Assembly: GCA_009763385.1 (NCBI GenBank)
Contig: CM019826.1
Span: 99,246,848-99,310,847 of the forward strand
DNA from: Coix lacryma-jobi var. lacryma-jobi
Taxonomy: Eukaryota > Streptophyta > Magnoliopsida > Poales > Poaceae
Length of the DNA: 64,000 bases
Reading direction: 5' to 3'
In this document: positions 1 to 11,588 of the stretch, in pieces
Layout of the letters: each line of letters starts with the position of its first letter
How positions within the stretch are numbered: the stretch's first letter is position 1
The notes under the pieces: model-generated
Database searches by the model: none
What the model saw: the letters and a program-made list of their open reading frames with translations, nothing else
What the model was told of the DNA's origin: nothing
Translations under genes and position numbers: made by a program

Positions 1-2819
1 TCGCCGCTCGCCGCCGAAGGAGCTCCACCGAACCACCGCCCCTCGAGCACGTGTCGAGCCTCCTTCCTCGAGCCTCACCCTCGAGCGCGTGTCGAGCCTC
101 ACCCTCGAGCCCTGCCTCCGACCCGTGGTAAGCATCCGAAGCCTCCGGCCTCTGCTTCCACTCCGCTTCGCCCGAGTCAGGCCTCGGACGGAGGCTTACT
201 TCTCCGTCTCGCCCGAGCCCAAGCCTCGGCGAGCGCATGCTCTCCGCTTCGCCCGAGTCAGGCCTCGGACGGAGGCTTACTTCTCCGCCTCGCCCGAGCC
301 TCCGGGCCAGGCCTCGGACGAAGCTGTCGCTTCCATCTCAACCGAGCCCGTCTCGACCGAGCCCCGCGCGATTCGCTCGAGCCCCCGCGATTCGCCGAGC
401 CCGGCCTAGAAGGAGCACAGTGCTCTTCTCTTTTTCTGAGAGATGTGAATAGTGTTCTGTTTTCTCTTTTTTGTATGATTTTCTGTGTGCATCCAAAAAT
501 TCTGAAATTTTTGTGGTAGACTCTTTATGCTCTGTAGTATTTTATAAAAATATGAAACTTGAGTTTTGTGCAAAGATTTAAAAATGTAAAATTCCCCTTT
601 TAATTGAAAAATGGAGGTTTTGGTATTTTTGGGGAGTGATCTATAACTCCAAAAATCTGGAGATAAATTTTTATGTGCTAGTTATGCCTTTCTGAGTCTC
701 TGGTAAAATTTTGAAGTCTTTTGAAACAAGTTGATTTTTGAGCTTTTATTTAAATAGTTGAATAGTGCCTTTTGTTAATTAAATGTCTAGATTTAATTAA
801 GCACCTTAATGACCTCCAAAAATTATGAAATTTGTGTTGCCATCTGTTTATGCCATAATGAACTTATGTGATTAATTTGGTAATTTTTGGAGCAACTTCA
901 TAAAATGACCTTTTAAATAAATTAAGAAAATAGAAAAGGTGGATTAGGGTTGGTAATAAGTGTTTGATGATGTGATCTTTGGATTGATTGATGTTCATAG
1001 ACCCCTACCCTTTGGTCTATGATGTTTGTGATGATATGTTTGGTTAATACTTAGGATAATTATAATAAGGCCTAACATCAATAATGCTTAAGAAAGAAAT
1101 GGTTACCTTTTATGCTCAACCTAGATTTCGATTATGCCTTGCCTAAGAGTAATCTAGATTCAGTGAAATTGTCTTGCACCTTGAGTCCATATCATCATTC
1201 TCATGAGCATTCATCTTTGCATCCGTATAGTTGACGAAGAAGGTACCAGAGTCGAGGCCGCTGTTGACGAACCAACTCCCGAGGCGACCCCGAGCTCCGA
1301 CACCTATACCTACCCCGAGTCTGCTCTCTTTGCCATCCAAGGCAAGCCCCGGTGCATTTAACCCTTTCCTTGAATTTATAAAATGATTTCCTTAAATGCT
1401 TTTGAGTTAAATTATTGCATTAGGTTTATAGGAGTTGTGTGCTATCCTAATTGATGCACTATCCACCTTGACCACTGATACACCTGATACCTGCTTTTCA
1501 AAAGTATTTGAAAAATGCTTAGCAATGCTTATTGAATTAGACTTGCAATAAAATGTCATTTTCAAAAGTGTGATCACTTAAGAATCTTTATGGGAATTTG
1601 GCTTTACTTCCCGTTCGATGACTGCTTGCCTAGCTAGCATGTGGTCATTGTCGAGAAGAGGTTGTCCGCGCGTACGGTGCCGTCATGTTGTAGTCCGGGA
1701 CTCAACAGTTGACACCGACCGGGACAGGGTTGAAAAACTGACAGGACTATTACGCTTGGGTGAGATATAACCAAGGTGTAGTTCTGGCTGGAAAATTAGG
1801 GACCATCCGTATGGGGGCCTGCTGGTCAAGACTTGTAACTATTCACATACTACGGAAAGCTCTGGCTCCGAGGAATCCTTTATTGGACCGACAACCGCGC
1901 ACTGGGAGTGGAGAGATGGCGGAAGTAGCATGTACCCACGTGGGTTAAAGTCCCGGATTGGAGTGGTGTACTGTACTTCCGGGTGGCGTAGGACCGGGCC
2001 CAATCTTGGAGGAATCGTGGTAGACGAGTTGGCATATGCAAGCTTGGGTGCTACATATGCAGTGTGGATAGGGATCCTCAGCTGAGTATTATTTATCCGG
2101 ATTAACGTTGCTCCTCGGTTATGGAGACTTGGTCCACTGACTGTCAACGGAGAGTGGTTCTCAACTAGGAATGTTTTGAAATGTAAAATGAATCATGAAT
2201 GATGAAGAATTGAGAAATACTGAATCTTTCAAAAATAAAATAAGGTTTACAAAAATGCTTTTCTGCAAAATACTTGATCTTGCTTAAGCCTTACCTTGAC
2301 TACCCTAAGCCTCTCATTCCTGAGTCTTCTCCCTTTTTCTTTAGTCGGGTAAGTCTTGTTGAGTACCCCAGTACTCAGGGTTTGTTACCCATGTTGCAGG
2401 TATGCCTGAGACCCCGATGTGTCTCGCACCCTGTTGCGTGACCTTCGTCCAGGAAGAGGCCGATGAGGCCGATGAGTAAATGTGCACCCTCGGGCTGGGT
2501 GTTACATGTATCTTTATGTTAATGTTCCCGCTACGTTGTCCACTTTGAAATTCCCGAACAATGGTTTGTAATAATCGTACTCCTTACCTCATTTGAAACC
2601 TCGGTTTGTAAAACTATTGTTATTTAAGTCTTCCGCTCTTTATTCCGATGTTATTTGTAAAAGTATGCAATGCTGTAACCGAATTGTGAGATGATCCTGC
2701 GGACATTGGGCACTGATGTAGCCCGGTGGCGAACAGGTCTTAATCACATGGAACATGGGTTCGGCTGTCAGAGGTTGACAGGGACACGTGGGCCATGGGA
2801 TTAGGGTCGTTCCGTCACA
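1..2819 (+). repeat. E1 5' LTR (gypsy chromovirus), left end cut by window
   Basis: This stretch is a direct repeat of 8770-11588 with the same length (2819 bases), and I count about 13 substitutions by eye. It ends in CA at 2819 and is followed at once by a primer-binding site, so it is the 3' part of the upstream LTR. It contains an 81-bp tandem duplication (161-241 and 242-322) in a GC-rich, CCTCGAGCC-rich part. The short ORFs inside it are shared by both LTR copies and look incidental. Confidence 0.93.
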
Positions 2820-2822
2820 GAG

Positions 2823-2834
2823 TGGTATCGGAGC
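2823..2834 (+). other. Primer-binding site of E1 (initiator Met-tRNA type)
   Basis: TGGTATCGGAGC lies three bases after the LTR end. This is the usual plant LTR-element primer site complementary to the 3' end of initiator methionine tRNA. The same motif follows the E5 5' LTR. Confidence 0.9.
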
Positions 2835-3145
2835 ATCTCACTTTAACGTTGCAGTGTTTTTTTTTTGCGAAAACTTCAAAAGTTCTTTTGAGTCCAAACA
2901 AAATTTAAACTTGACTATTTTGAGTCCAAATTGCTTCTCTCATCTTGTCTCTCATATGGCAACACTAGCTAGTGGAACAACATGTTTTAAGCCCTATATA
3001 TATGTTAAGTATTGCATTGCCTTGTTCCGTAGGAACGATTCATGCATCATGTCATATTCACTTAAGTAAATAAATGAGTTCGTTGGGATAGTGTACCTAT
3101 ACCTTTTCTTGCTAGCCTTTCTCATCTATAACCTCTTGTCCAGAT
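2835..3145 (+). other. E1 untranslated leader
   Basis: About 310 bases lie between the primer-binding site and the first ORF. They include a T-run near 2858 and no convincing coding sequence. A packaging signal would be expected here in this type of element, but I cannot recognise one. Confidence 0.5.
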
Positions 3146-3754
3146 ATGGCTCGCATCAAGCTGACCGCCCGCAAGTCGACTGGACCGAACGGTGTGCCGC
3201 GTCACCAGCTGGCGCCACGCACCGGAGAAGAGACTGGAGAATCCTCCAATGGTCGTCGTTTTCCCCGCCGCACCCGCAAGAACCTGAAGGAGGAAATCAA
3301 GAATCTGAAGGCTGAGATAGAGAACATGGAGCATGACTTCTACCTTTCCCGCCTGGAGTTCTACGAGGCACGAGCCGCTCTTGAGGAAGCTAACCAGAAT
3401 GTGGTTCGCGCTATCCAGCAGCGTGATGCAACATGGATCCGAGAGGATGTCACCAGAGCCCAGCTCCATGGACTGCAGCAGTACACCGCCCAGATCGAGC
3501 AGTTCAATGATATGCTTCATGAGGAAGTACACCAGCTGCACAACCAGCTTCACCTCGTGATTCCACCAGTTGTTGAGGACCCCGAAGACGGAGTCGTGGA
3601 GGAACCTGAAGTGGAACACGAGCCCGATCGGAATGAGGAAGTGGAACCTGCTGAAGATGTCCACGTTGAAGATGAAGATGAGGAGGAAGAGCCTGAGCTT
3701 ATCATCGAGGATGATGATGATGACGAAGAGTTGATCTTCATCGATGACGACTAG
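3146..3754 (+). CDS. Histone H3-tail-like, coiled-coil, acidic protein of E1
   Basis: This is a 202-residue ORF beginning at the first ATG after the leader. Residues 2-13 read ARIKLTARKSTG, against ARTKQTARKSTG in histone H3. After a one-residue offset the H3-like pattern PR-x-QLA follows at residues 18-23. The equivalents of H3 K4, R8, K9, S10 and T11 are kept, whereas the K14 position is not. Residues about 36-48 are basic, about 45-138 look like a long coiled coil, and 143-202 are dominated by Asp and Glu. No zinc knuckle or Retrotrans_gag-like motif is visible, although the ORF occupies the position of gag. It ends 47 bases before the pol ORF and is in another frame. The H3 resemblance is read directly; a role in binding histone readers or writers is inference. 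It could be a replaced or accessory ORF1 rather than a structural Gag. Confidence 0.75.
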   Translation: MARIKLTARKSTGPNGVPRHQLAPRTGEETGESSNGRRFPRRTRKNLKEEIKNLKAEIENMEHDFYLSRLEFYEARAALEEANQNVVRAIQQRDATWIREDVTRAQLHGLQQYTAQIEQFNDMLHEEVHQLHNQLHLVIPPVVEDPEDGVVEEPEVEHEPDRNEEVEPAEDVHVEDEDEEEEPELIIEDDDDDEELIFIDDD

Positions 3755-3801
3755 ACTCCTTGTGTCTGTACCATCTGCTTACCTAAAACCTTAGTCTAGG
3801 T

Positions 3802-6033
3802 TTGGGGGCGTTAGTCTGTCTGTTGCCAAGTCTGGCATGTATCTTTCTTTTCGCATCTTTTCCCTTTATCGGTCTGTATCATCTGTCAGTCACCTTATCA
3901 AGTCATCAGCCTTCGTATCAGAAGAAGCTATCAGTTGTGTTGTTTGATTCTGGTGTGTCGCATTCTTTCATCAGTCGTACCTTCGTCTCTAAGCATGACA
4001 TATCAATTGAGGAGTTGAAAGAAAGTTTTTGCATTTTATCGCCTGGAGGGCGTATAAACACCAAAGAGGTGGTTCGCAGTATACCAGTGATGTTGGGAAA
4101 TCATGCGTTCCCTACCACCATGATAGTGTTGAAAGATCAGGAGATAGATGTCATTTTAGGCATGAATTGGATGTGCCAGTATAAGGCCATGCTTGACATT
4201 CTGAGTAGAGTTGTGAGAGTGGATGTTCCTAACAGTACCTCGAAACTCCTTCTCCAACTTCCTATGCCTTCAAAACCAGCCACTACACAGCTAAATGCTA
4301 CCTATGATCAAGGGATTCGAGACATCCCTGTAGTTTGTGAATTCCCTGATGTTTTTCCTGAGGATTTACCGGGTCTACCTCCTGACCGTGACGTTGAGTT
4401 TGCCATAGAGCTAAAGCCCGGGACTGCTCCTATATCCCGCAGAGCTTATCGAATGCCTCCCAGAGAGTTGGCAGAACTAAAAATCCAATTACAAGATTTG
4501 TTGGACAAGGGTTTCATTCGCCCAAGCTCGTCTCCTTGGGGCTGTCCTGCAATCTTTGTAAAGAAGAAAGACAAGAGTCTCAGACTTTGCGTTGATTATC
4601 GCCCACTCAACGAAGTCACCATCAAAAACAAATATCCCTTGCCTCGGATTGATCTTCTCTTTGACCAGTTAGCTGGAGCCAAAGTATTCTCTAAGATTGA
4701 CCTCAGATCTGGTTACCACCAAATAAAAATCTGTTCTGAAGATATTCCTAAAACAGCTTTCACCACCAGATACGGCCTATATGAGTACTTGGTCATGTCC
4801 TTCGGTTTGACCAATGCCCCTGCTCATTTCATGTACCTCATGAACTCTGTGTTCATGCCAGAGCTTGATAAATTCGTGGTCGTGTTCATTGACGACATCC
4901 TTGTCTACTCAAAAACCCCTGAAGATCATGCTGAACATCTTCGTATCATTTTATCCCGTCTCAGAGACCATCAGCTCTATGCTAAGTTCAGTAAGTGTGA
5001 ATTCTGGTTGGATCAGATACAGTTTCTTGGCCATGTCCTATCCGCAGAAGGTGTGTCAGTCGACCCCGGAAAAGTGTCAGATATCCTGGATTGGAAGCCA
5101 CCTACCTCTGTTCACAAGGTCCGCAGTTTTATGGGAATGGCTGGATATTATCGTCGATTCATCCCAGATTTCTCCAGAATTGCCAAGCCTATCATCGAGT
5201 TGCTGAAGAATTCTGTGAAGTTCTTTTGGTCACCAGCTTGTGAACAAGCTTTTCAGACTTTGAAGAAGTTGTTAACCACGTCACCAGTGCTAGCTCAGCC
5301 GAACGAAGAGAAGCCCTTTGATGTCTACTGTGATGCATCTGGTACTGGTTTGGGTTGCGTGTTGATGCAAGAAGGAAGAGTGATCGCTTATGCCTCGCGG
5401 CAGCTTAAGCGACATGAGGAAAATTATCCAACTCATGATCTTGAGTTAGCAGCAGTGGTTCATGCCTTGAAGATATGGCGTCATTATCTGTTGGGCAGTA
5501 CCTGCAATGTGTACACAGATCACAAGAGCCTGAAGTATATCTTCACCCAAGAAGAGCTGAACATGAGGCAGCGAAGATGGCTTGAGTTAATCAAGGACTA
5601 TGATATCGAAGTGCATTACCATCCGGGTAAGGCGAATGTGGTCGCCGATGCACTCAGTCGCAAGTCATACTGTAACTGCCTGGTTATGAAATCCTATGAA
5701 TATTCCCTATGCTATGAACTAGAGAAGCTGGGTATTGAAATGGTTCCACAAGAAAGTCTAGGCAATGTCAGAGTAGAAACCTCTATCAGAGAACAGATCA
5801 TAGCTACACAGAAAGATAACCCCGGAATCAAGCACATCAGTGAAAAGGTTCGAGCTGGAAAAGCCGACTGTTTCAGGATTGATGATGAAGGAGTGGTATG
5901 GTTCAAGAACCGTCTGGTAGTTCCCAAGGTACCTGAGCTGAGACAGATAATCCTTGATGAAGCACACTCAACCAGATTTGCCATCCATCCTGGCAGCAAC
6001 AAGATGTACCAAGACTTGAAGCAGCAATTCTAG
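3802..6033 (+). pseudogene. E1 pol, first part: protease, reverse transcriptase, RNase H, start of integrase
   Basis: This open frame of 743 codons ends at an in-frame TAG (6031-6033). The aspartic protease motif DSG is at residues 49-51, within LFDSGVSHSFIS. The reverse transcriptase spans about residues 190-430, with the palm motif FIDDIL at 362-367. RNase H covers about residues 505-620, starting at DVYCDASGTGLG. The integrase zinc-binding region begins at about residue 715 (H-x-...-H) and is cut by the stop. The first ~45 residues before the protease look like translated non-coding sequence, so the true start is uncertain; normally this region continues from Gag. No gag domain precedes it. 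The order RT-RH-IN identifies Ty3/gypsy. Confidence 0.92.
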
Positions 6034-6042
6034 TGGACAAAG

Positions 6043-7218
6043 ATGAAGATTGAGATCGCCCGATATGTCGCTCAGTGCGATACCTGCCAGAAAGTCAAAG
6101 CTGTGCATATGAAGTCCGGAGGAGAGCTGCAACCTTTGTCAGTACCTGGTTGGAAATGGGAGGATATCAGTATGGATTTTATCAATGGGTTACCCAAGAC
6201 TCAAAAGGGATTCGATTCCATTTGGGTGATAGTGGACCATCTCACGAAGCAAGCTCACTTCCTACCGGTCAAAACAAGTTATACCGCCCCAACTTATGCC
6301 ACCTTGTACAAGAACAACATAGTAAAACTCCATGGCATACCCAAGACCATCATCTCAGATCGTGGTACTCAGTTTGTCGCTAAGTTCTGGAAAGCGTTCC
6401 ATGCCTCACTTGGAACCAAGCTATTGTATAGCACGGCTTATCATCCGCAGACTGATGGACAGACTGAGAGAGTCAACCAAGTGTTAGAGGATATGTTGAG
6501 AGCCTGTGTGCTTACCTTCGCAGATACTTGGGATCAGTGTTTGCCCTTGGCAGAATTCTCTTATAATAACAGTTATCAAGAGAGCATCAAAATGGCACTC
6601 TTTGAAGCACTGTACGGTCGTCGTTGTCGTACACCTCTCAGTTGGTCTGAACCCGGAGAAAGGGAATTCTTTGGAGTTGACCTAGTAAAGGATATGGAAG
6701 AAAAAGTCAAACAGATCCAAGAAAATATGAAGATTGCGCAGTCTCGACAGAAGAGTTATGCCGATAAGAGACGTCGACCTCTGCAGTTCGAGATCGGGGA
6801 TTATGTGTACCTGAAGGTCTCACCCACCAAAGGAGTCACTCGTTTTGGAGTCAAAGGAAAGCTAGCACCCCGCTACATTGGTCCCTTTGAGATTCTGGAT
6901 CGTTGTGGCAAGGTCGCTTACAAGCTAAGTTTGCCCGATCATCTTTCAGCAGTTCATAATGTGTTTCATGTCTCCCAACTCAAGAAGTGTCTCCGAGTAC
7001 CTGAACATATGGTTGAAGTTGAAGGCGTTGAGCTAGAACCAGATCTGTCATACTCGGAATATCCTGTCCGTGTGTTGGATCACAAGGATCGTGTTACCCG
7101 AAGAACCACCACAAGATGGTATAAGATCCAGTGGAACCAGCACTCTGAAGAAGAAGCCACTTGGGAATCTGAAAATTTCTTAGCAAAGAACTATCCGGAC
7201 TTTCTCGAATCTCTATAA
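6043..7218 (+). pseudogene. E1 pol, second part: integrase core and chromodomain
   Basis: This 391-codon stretch is in the same frame as the upstream pol part, separated only by the TAG at 6031-6033, so it is one gene broken by a nonsense mutation inside the integrase HHCC domain. The CxxC half of the zinc site is seen as CDTCQ. The catalytic triad is D45, D106 and E142 in this numbering, with exactly 35 residues between the second D and the E. A GPFEILDRCGKVAYKL segment follows the core. The last ~60 residues contain the chromodomain-like HSEEEATWE pattern of plant Tekay/Del-type chromoviruses. Stop codon 7216-7218 lies 71 bases before the 3' LTR. Without readthrough this half would not be made. 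Confidence 0.9.
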
Positions 7219-7273
7219 GTGTGAGTTTCCTCCTTTGTTCTTTAAACGACGCGGAATCTCGGGGCGAGATTTC

Positions 7274-7289
7274 TTTTAGGAGGGAGGGT
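7274..7289 (+). other. Polypurine tract of E1
   Basis: A purine-rich stretch (TTTTAGGAGGGAGGGT) directly abuts the TGTAACACC start of the 3' LTR. It would prime plus-strand DNA synthesis. Confidence 0.8.
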
Positions 7290-10200
7290 TGTAACACCCC
7301 TGGTGTTACTAATGTAATTAACTTGACATGTCATCATCTTAAGCATTAATCATTTCCTGTGATGCATTTGGATTGCTTAATTGCTATGCTTTAGTCCCTT
7401 TTCAAAAACCCTAAAAGCCCAATTCTTCCTCTAAGGGCAAAATGGTAATTTCACCTCTGTGCCTAGTTCTATGTAGTTCTTGTTTGAATTTGATGCCCTG
7501 ATGTTTGTTGCATTGATCAAAGTTCTAAAATCAGATTTGATTTGATTGTCCTTTTGCAAAACCCTAAATTCCCAAATCCTGGATTTATTCCCTTTCTGAT
7601 AACTTTTTCATAATTCAAAATTTTGAGTTGGTTCAAAAAGCAAAGTTGTGAATCTGACCTAGAGGAACAACTTTGGTATTTACAGATTTCCATGTTTCTA
7701 TATAAAATTTGAAGTAATTTCAAATTCATTCAAATTCCAGTTTTTGTCCCCTTTTCAGTTTTAAAAATTTATTCAAAAACTATTGAGTTTCAGAAAAAGT
7801 GTATATTAGCAAAGTTGTAGGTTTTGACAAATGGAACAACTTTCATATATAAGGATTTTCAAGTTTCAGTTTGAAATTCAAAGTAATTTTGATTTGAATC
7901 AAATTTGAAAAGTGTCCCCTTTTCTGTTTTTGTATATGGTTCAGAAACTATTTGGAATTTGAAAATGTTCATATTGACAAAGTTGTAGATCTCATTTTTC
8001 TGAACAACTTTGGTGTTTTGAGTTTTTGTTGCCCAGTTCAAATTTTGGAAGTAATTTGCAAAATACCGATATAACCCTAAAGTCAAACCCTAAAAACCCT
8101 AGCCCTGTTCATCTTCCTCGCGTAGGGGGAGGGCCCCGGCCGTGGCCGAGCCTCCGGCGCTGCGCGCGCCACGCGTTTGGCAGCCGCTCGTCTGTCCCCG
8201 ACCAGCCGCCTGCGTCCGCGCCATCATGCCGCCCCCGCACGCGCGCCAGTTGACCTCCGCCCCGTCCCCTACAGTGCCCAGCGCGTCGCCGCCGCGTGGC
8301 CATCGCCGGCGAGCCTTCGCCCAGGCCCTGCACGCACGCCTGTCCTTCCCGCCAGAGCGCAATCGAGTGCGCACGCTCTCGCCGAGCTTATCCACCCCAC
8401 CCCGAGCTCTCTACCGGCCCCTGGCCGTGCCTATATAAGCCCGCCGGAGCCCGACCTCTCTCCCTCAGCTCCGCCTCCGTTGCCAGCACAGTCCACAGCC
8501 TCCACCGCCCAACCATCTAGCCCAACAGCTCCGCCTTGCGCTCGTGAAGCTTTCCCACCCTTCAATTTCATCTCTACCGCCCTCAATCGCCCGGCGTAAG
8601 CTCGCCGTTCCCATCTCCGGCAGAAACCCGGCGAGCTCGGGTTCGTGAAATTCGCCGTCTCCGGCCATGATCATCCCTCACCGACCCCCGTGTCGTGTTC
8701 CTTGGTTCCATGCGACTCTGACCAGGCCCTTGCGGTCTCGTGTGTTGCGCAGGGTCGCCGGAGCGCCGCTCGCCGCTCGCCGCCGAAGGAGCTCCACCGA
8801 ACCACCGCCCCTCGAGCACGTGTCGAGCCTCCTTCCTCGAGCCTCACCCTCGAGCGCGTGTCGAGCCTCACCCTCGAGCCCTGCCTCCGACCCGTGGTAA
8901 GCATCCGAAGCCTCCGGCCTCTGCTTCCACTCCGCTTCGCCCGAGTCAGGCCTCGGACGGAGGCTTACTTCTCCGTCTCGCCCGAGCCCAAGCCTCGGCG
9001 AGCGCATGCTCTCCGCTTCGCCCGAGTCAGGCCTCGGACGGAGGCTTACTTCTCCGCCTCGCCCGAGCCTCCGGGCCAGGCCTCGGACGAAGCTGTCGCT
9101 TCCATCTCAACCGAGCCCGTCTCGACCGAGCCCCGCGCGATTCGCCCGAGCCCCCGCGATTCGCCGAGCCCGGCCTAGAAGGAGCACAGTGCTCTTCTCT
9201 TTTTCTGAGAGATGTGAATAGTGTTCTGTTTTCTCTTTTTTGTATGATTTTCTGTGTGCATCCAAAAATTCTGAAATTTTTGTGGTAGACTCTTTATGCT
9301 CTGGAGTATTTTATAAAAATATGAAACTTGAGTTTTGTGCAAAGATTTAAAAATGTAAAATTCCCCTTTTAATTGAAAAATGGAGGTTTTGGTATTTTTG
9401 GGGAGTGATCTATAACTCCAAAAATCTGGAGATAAATTTTTATGTGCTAGTTATGCCTTTCTGAGTCTCTGGTAAAATTTTGAAGTCTTTTGGAACAAGT
9501 TGATTTTTGAGCTTTTATTTAAATAGTTGAATAGTGCCTTTTGTTAATTAAATGTCTAGATTTAATTAAGCACCTTAATGACCTCCAAAAATTATGAAAT
9601 TTGTTTTGCCATCTGTTTATGCCATAATGAACTTATGTGATTAATTTGGTAATTTTTGGAGCAACTTCATAAAATGACCTTTTAAATAAATTAAGAAAAT
9701 AGAAAAGGTGGATTAGGGTTGGTAATAAGTGTTTGATGATGTGATCTTTGGATTGATTGATGTTCATAGACCCCTACCCTTTGGTCTATTATGTTTGTGA
9801 TGATATGTTTGGTTAATACTTAGGATAATTATAATAAGGCCTAACATCAATAATGCTTAAGAAAGAAATGGTTACCTTTTATGCTCAACCTAGATTTCGA
9901 TTATGCCTTGCCTAAGAGTAATCTAGATTCAGTGGAATTGTCTTGCACCTTAAGTCCATATCATCATTCTCATGAGCATTCATCTTTGCATCCGTATAGT
10001 TGACGAAGAAGGTACCAGAGTCGAGGCCGCTGTTGACGAACCAACTCCCGAGGCGACCCCGAGCTCCGACACCTATACCTACCCCGAGTCTGCTCTCTTT
10101 GCCATCCAAGGCAAGCCCCGGTGCATTTAACCCTTTCCTTGAATTTATAAAATGATTTCCTTAAATGCTTTTGAGTTAAATTATTTCATTAGGTTTATAG

Positions 10201-11588
10201 GAGTTGTGTGCTACCCTAATTGATGCACTATCCACCTTGACCACTGATACACCTGATACCTGCTTTTCAAAAGTATTTGAAAAATGCTTAGCAATGCTTA
10301 TTGAATTAGACTTGCAATAAAATGTCATTTTCAAAAGTGTGATCACTTAAGAATCTTTATGGGAATTTGGCTTTACTTCCCGTTCGATGACTGCTTGCCT
10401 AGCTAGCATGTGGTCATTGTCGAGAAGAGGTTGTTCGCGCGTACGGTGCCGTCATGTTGTAGTCCGGGACTCAACAGTTGACACCGACCGGGACAGGGTT
10501 GAAAAACTGACAGGACTATTACGCTTGGGTGAGATATAACCAAGGTGTAGTTCTGGCTGGAAAATTAGGGACCATCCGTATGGGGGCCTGCTGGTCAAGA
10601 CTTGTAACTATTCACATACTACGGAAAGCTCTGGCTCCGAGGAATCCTTTATTGGACCGACAACCGCGCACTGGGAGTGGAGAGATGGCGGAAGTAGCAT
10701 GTACCCACGTGGGTTAAAGTCCCGGATTGGAGTGGTGTACTGTACTTCCGGGTGGCGTAGGACCGGGCCCAATCTTGGAGGAATCGTGGTAGACGAGTTG
10801 GCATATGCAAGCTTGGGTGCTACATATGCAGTGTGGATAGGGATCCTCAGCTGAGTATTATTTATCCGGATTAACGTTGCTCCTCGGTTATGGAGACTTG
10901 GTCCATTGACTGTCAACGGAGAGTGGTTCTCAACTAGGAATGTTTTGAAATGTAAAATGAATCATGAATGATGAAGAATTGAGAAATACTGAATCTTTCA
11001 AAAATAAAATAAGGTTTACAAAAATGCTTTTCTGCAAAATACTTGATCTTGCTTAAGCCTTACCTTGACTACCCTAAGCCTCTCATTCCTGAGTCTTCTC
11101 CCTTTTTCTTTAGTCGGGTAAGTCTTGTTGAGTACCCCAGTACTCAGGGTTTGTTACCCATGTTGCAGGTATGCCTGAGACCCCGATGTGTCTCGCACCC
11201 TGTTGCGTGACCTTCGTCCAGGAAGAGGCCGATGAGGCCGATGAGTAAATGTGCACCCTCGGGCTGGGTGTTACATGTATCTTTATGTTAATGTTCCCGC
11301 TACGTTGTCTACTTTGAAATTCCCGAACAATGGTTTGTAATAATCGTACTCCTTACCTCATTTGAAACCTCGGTTTGTAAAACTATTGTTATTTAAGTCT
11401 TCCGCTCTTTATTCCGATGTTATTTGTAAAAGTATGCAATGTTGTAACCGAATTGTGAGATGATCCTGCGGACATTGGGCACTGATGTAGCCCGGTGGCG
11501 AACAGGTCTTAATCACATGGAACATGGGTTCGGCTGTCAGAGGTTGACAGGGACACGTGGGCCATGGGATTAGGGTCGTTCCGTCACA
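7290..11588 (+). repeat. E1 3' LTR, complete, 4299 bp
   Basis: It starts TGTAACACC after the polypurine tract and ends CGTCACA. Its last 2819 bases repeat 1-2819 without a net length change. The U3 region contains three diverged copies of a ~170-bp unit (starting near 7645, 7812 and 7979), each with AAAGTTGT and AACAACTTT about 25-30 bases apart. A TATATAA box is at 8432-8438, followed by a GC-rich segment with an 81-bp tandem duplication (from 8930). The target-site duplication cannot be tested because the 5' end of the element is outside the window. Confidence 0.94.
8432..8438 (+). promoter_or_regulatory. TATA box in E1 3' LTR
   Basis: TATATAA sits in otherwise GC-rich sequence about 1.1 kb into the LTR, which is a normal place for the U3/R promoter of a long plant LTR. 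The related solo LTR has TATAAA in the equivalent context at 52295. Confidence 0.6.

Noticed and set aside
89..409. 106-codon ORF in the E1 LTR (and its copy at 8645-9178)
   Set aside because: It lies in GC-rich tandemly duplicated LTR sequence and its Pro/Arg/Ser content comes from the repeat; no family resemblance.
3122..3664. Minus-strand 180-codon ORF opposite the H3-like gene
   Set aside because: It is an antisense shadow of the plus-strand ORF; its Ser-rich and Leu-rich text mirrors the acidic and coiled-coil codons.
3802..3940. Signal peptide at the start of the E1 pol ORF (hydrophobic first ~30 residues)
   Set aside because: The segment precedes the protease and has no counterpart in gypsy Pol; it is more likely leftover sequence read in frame.
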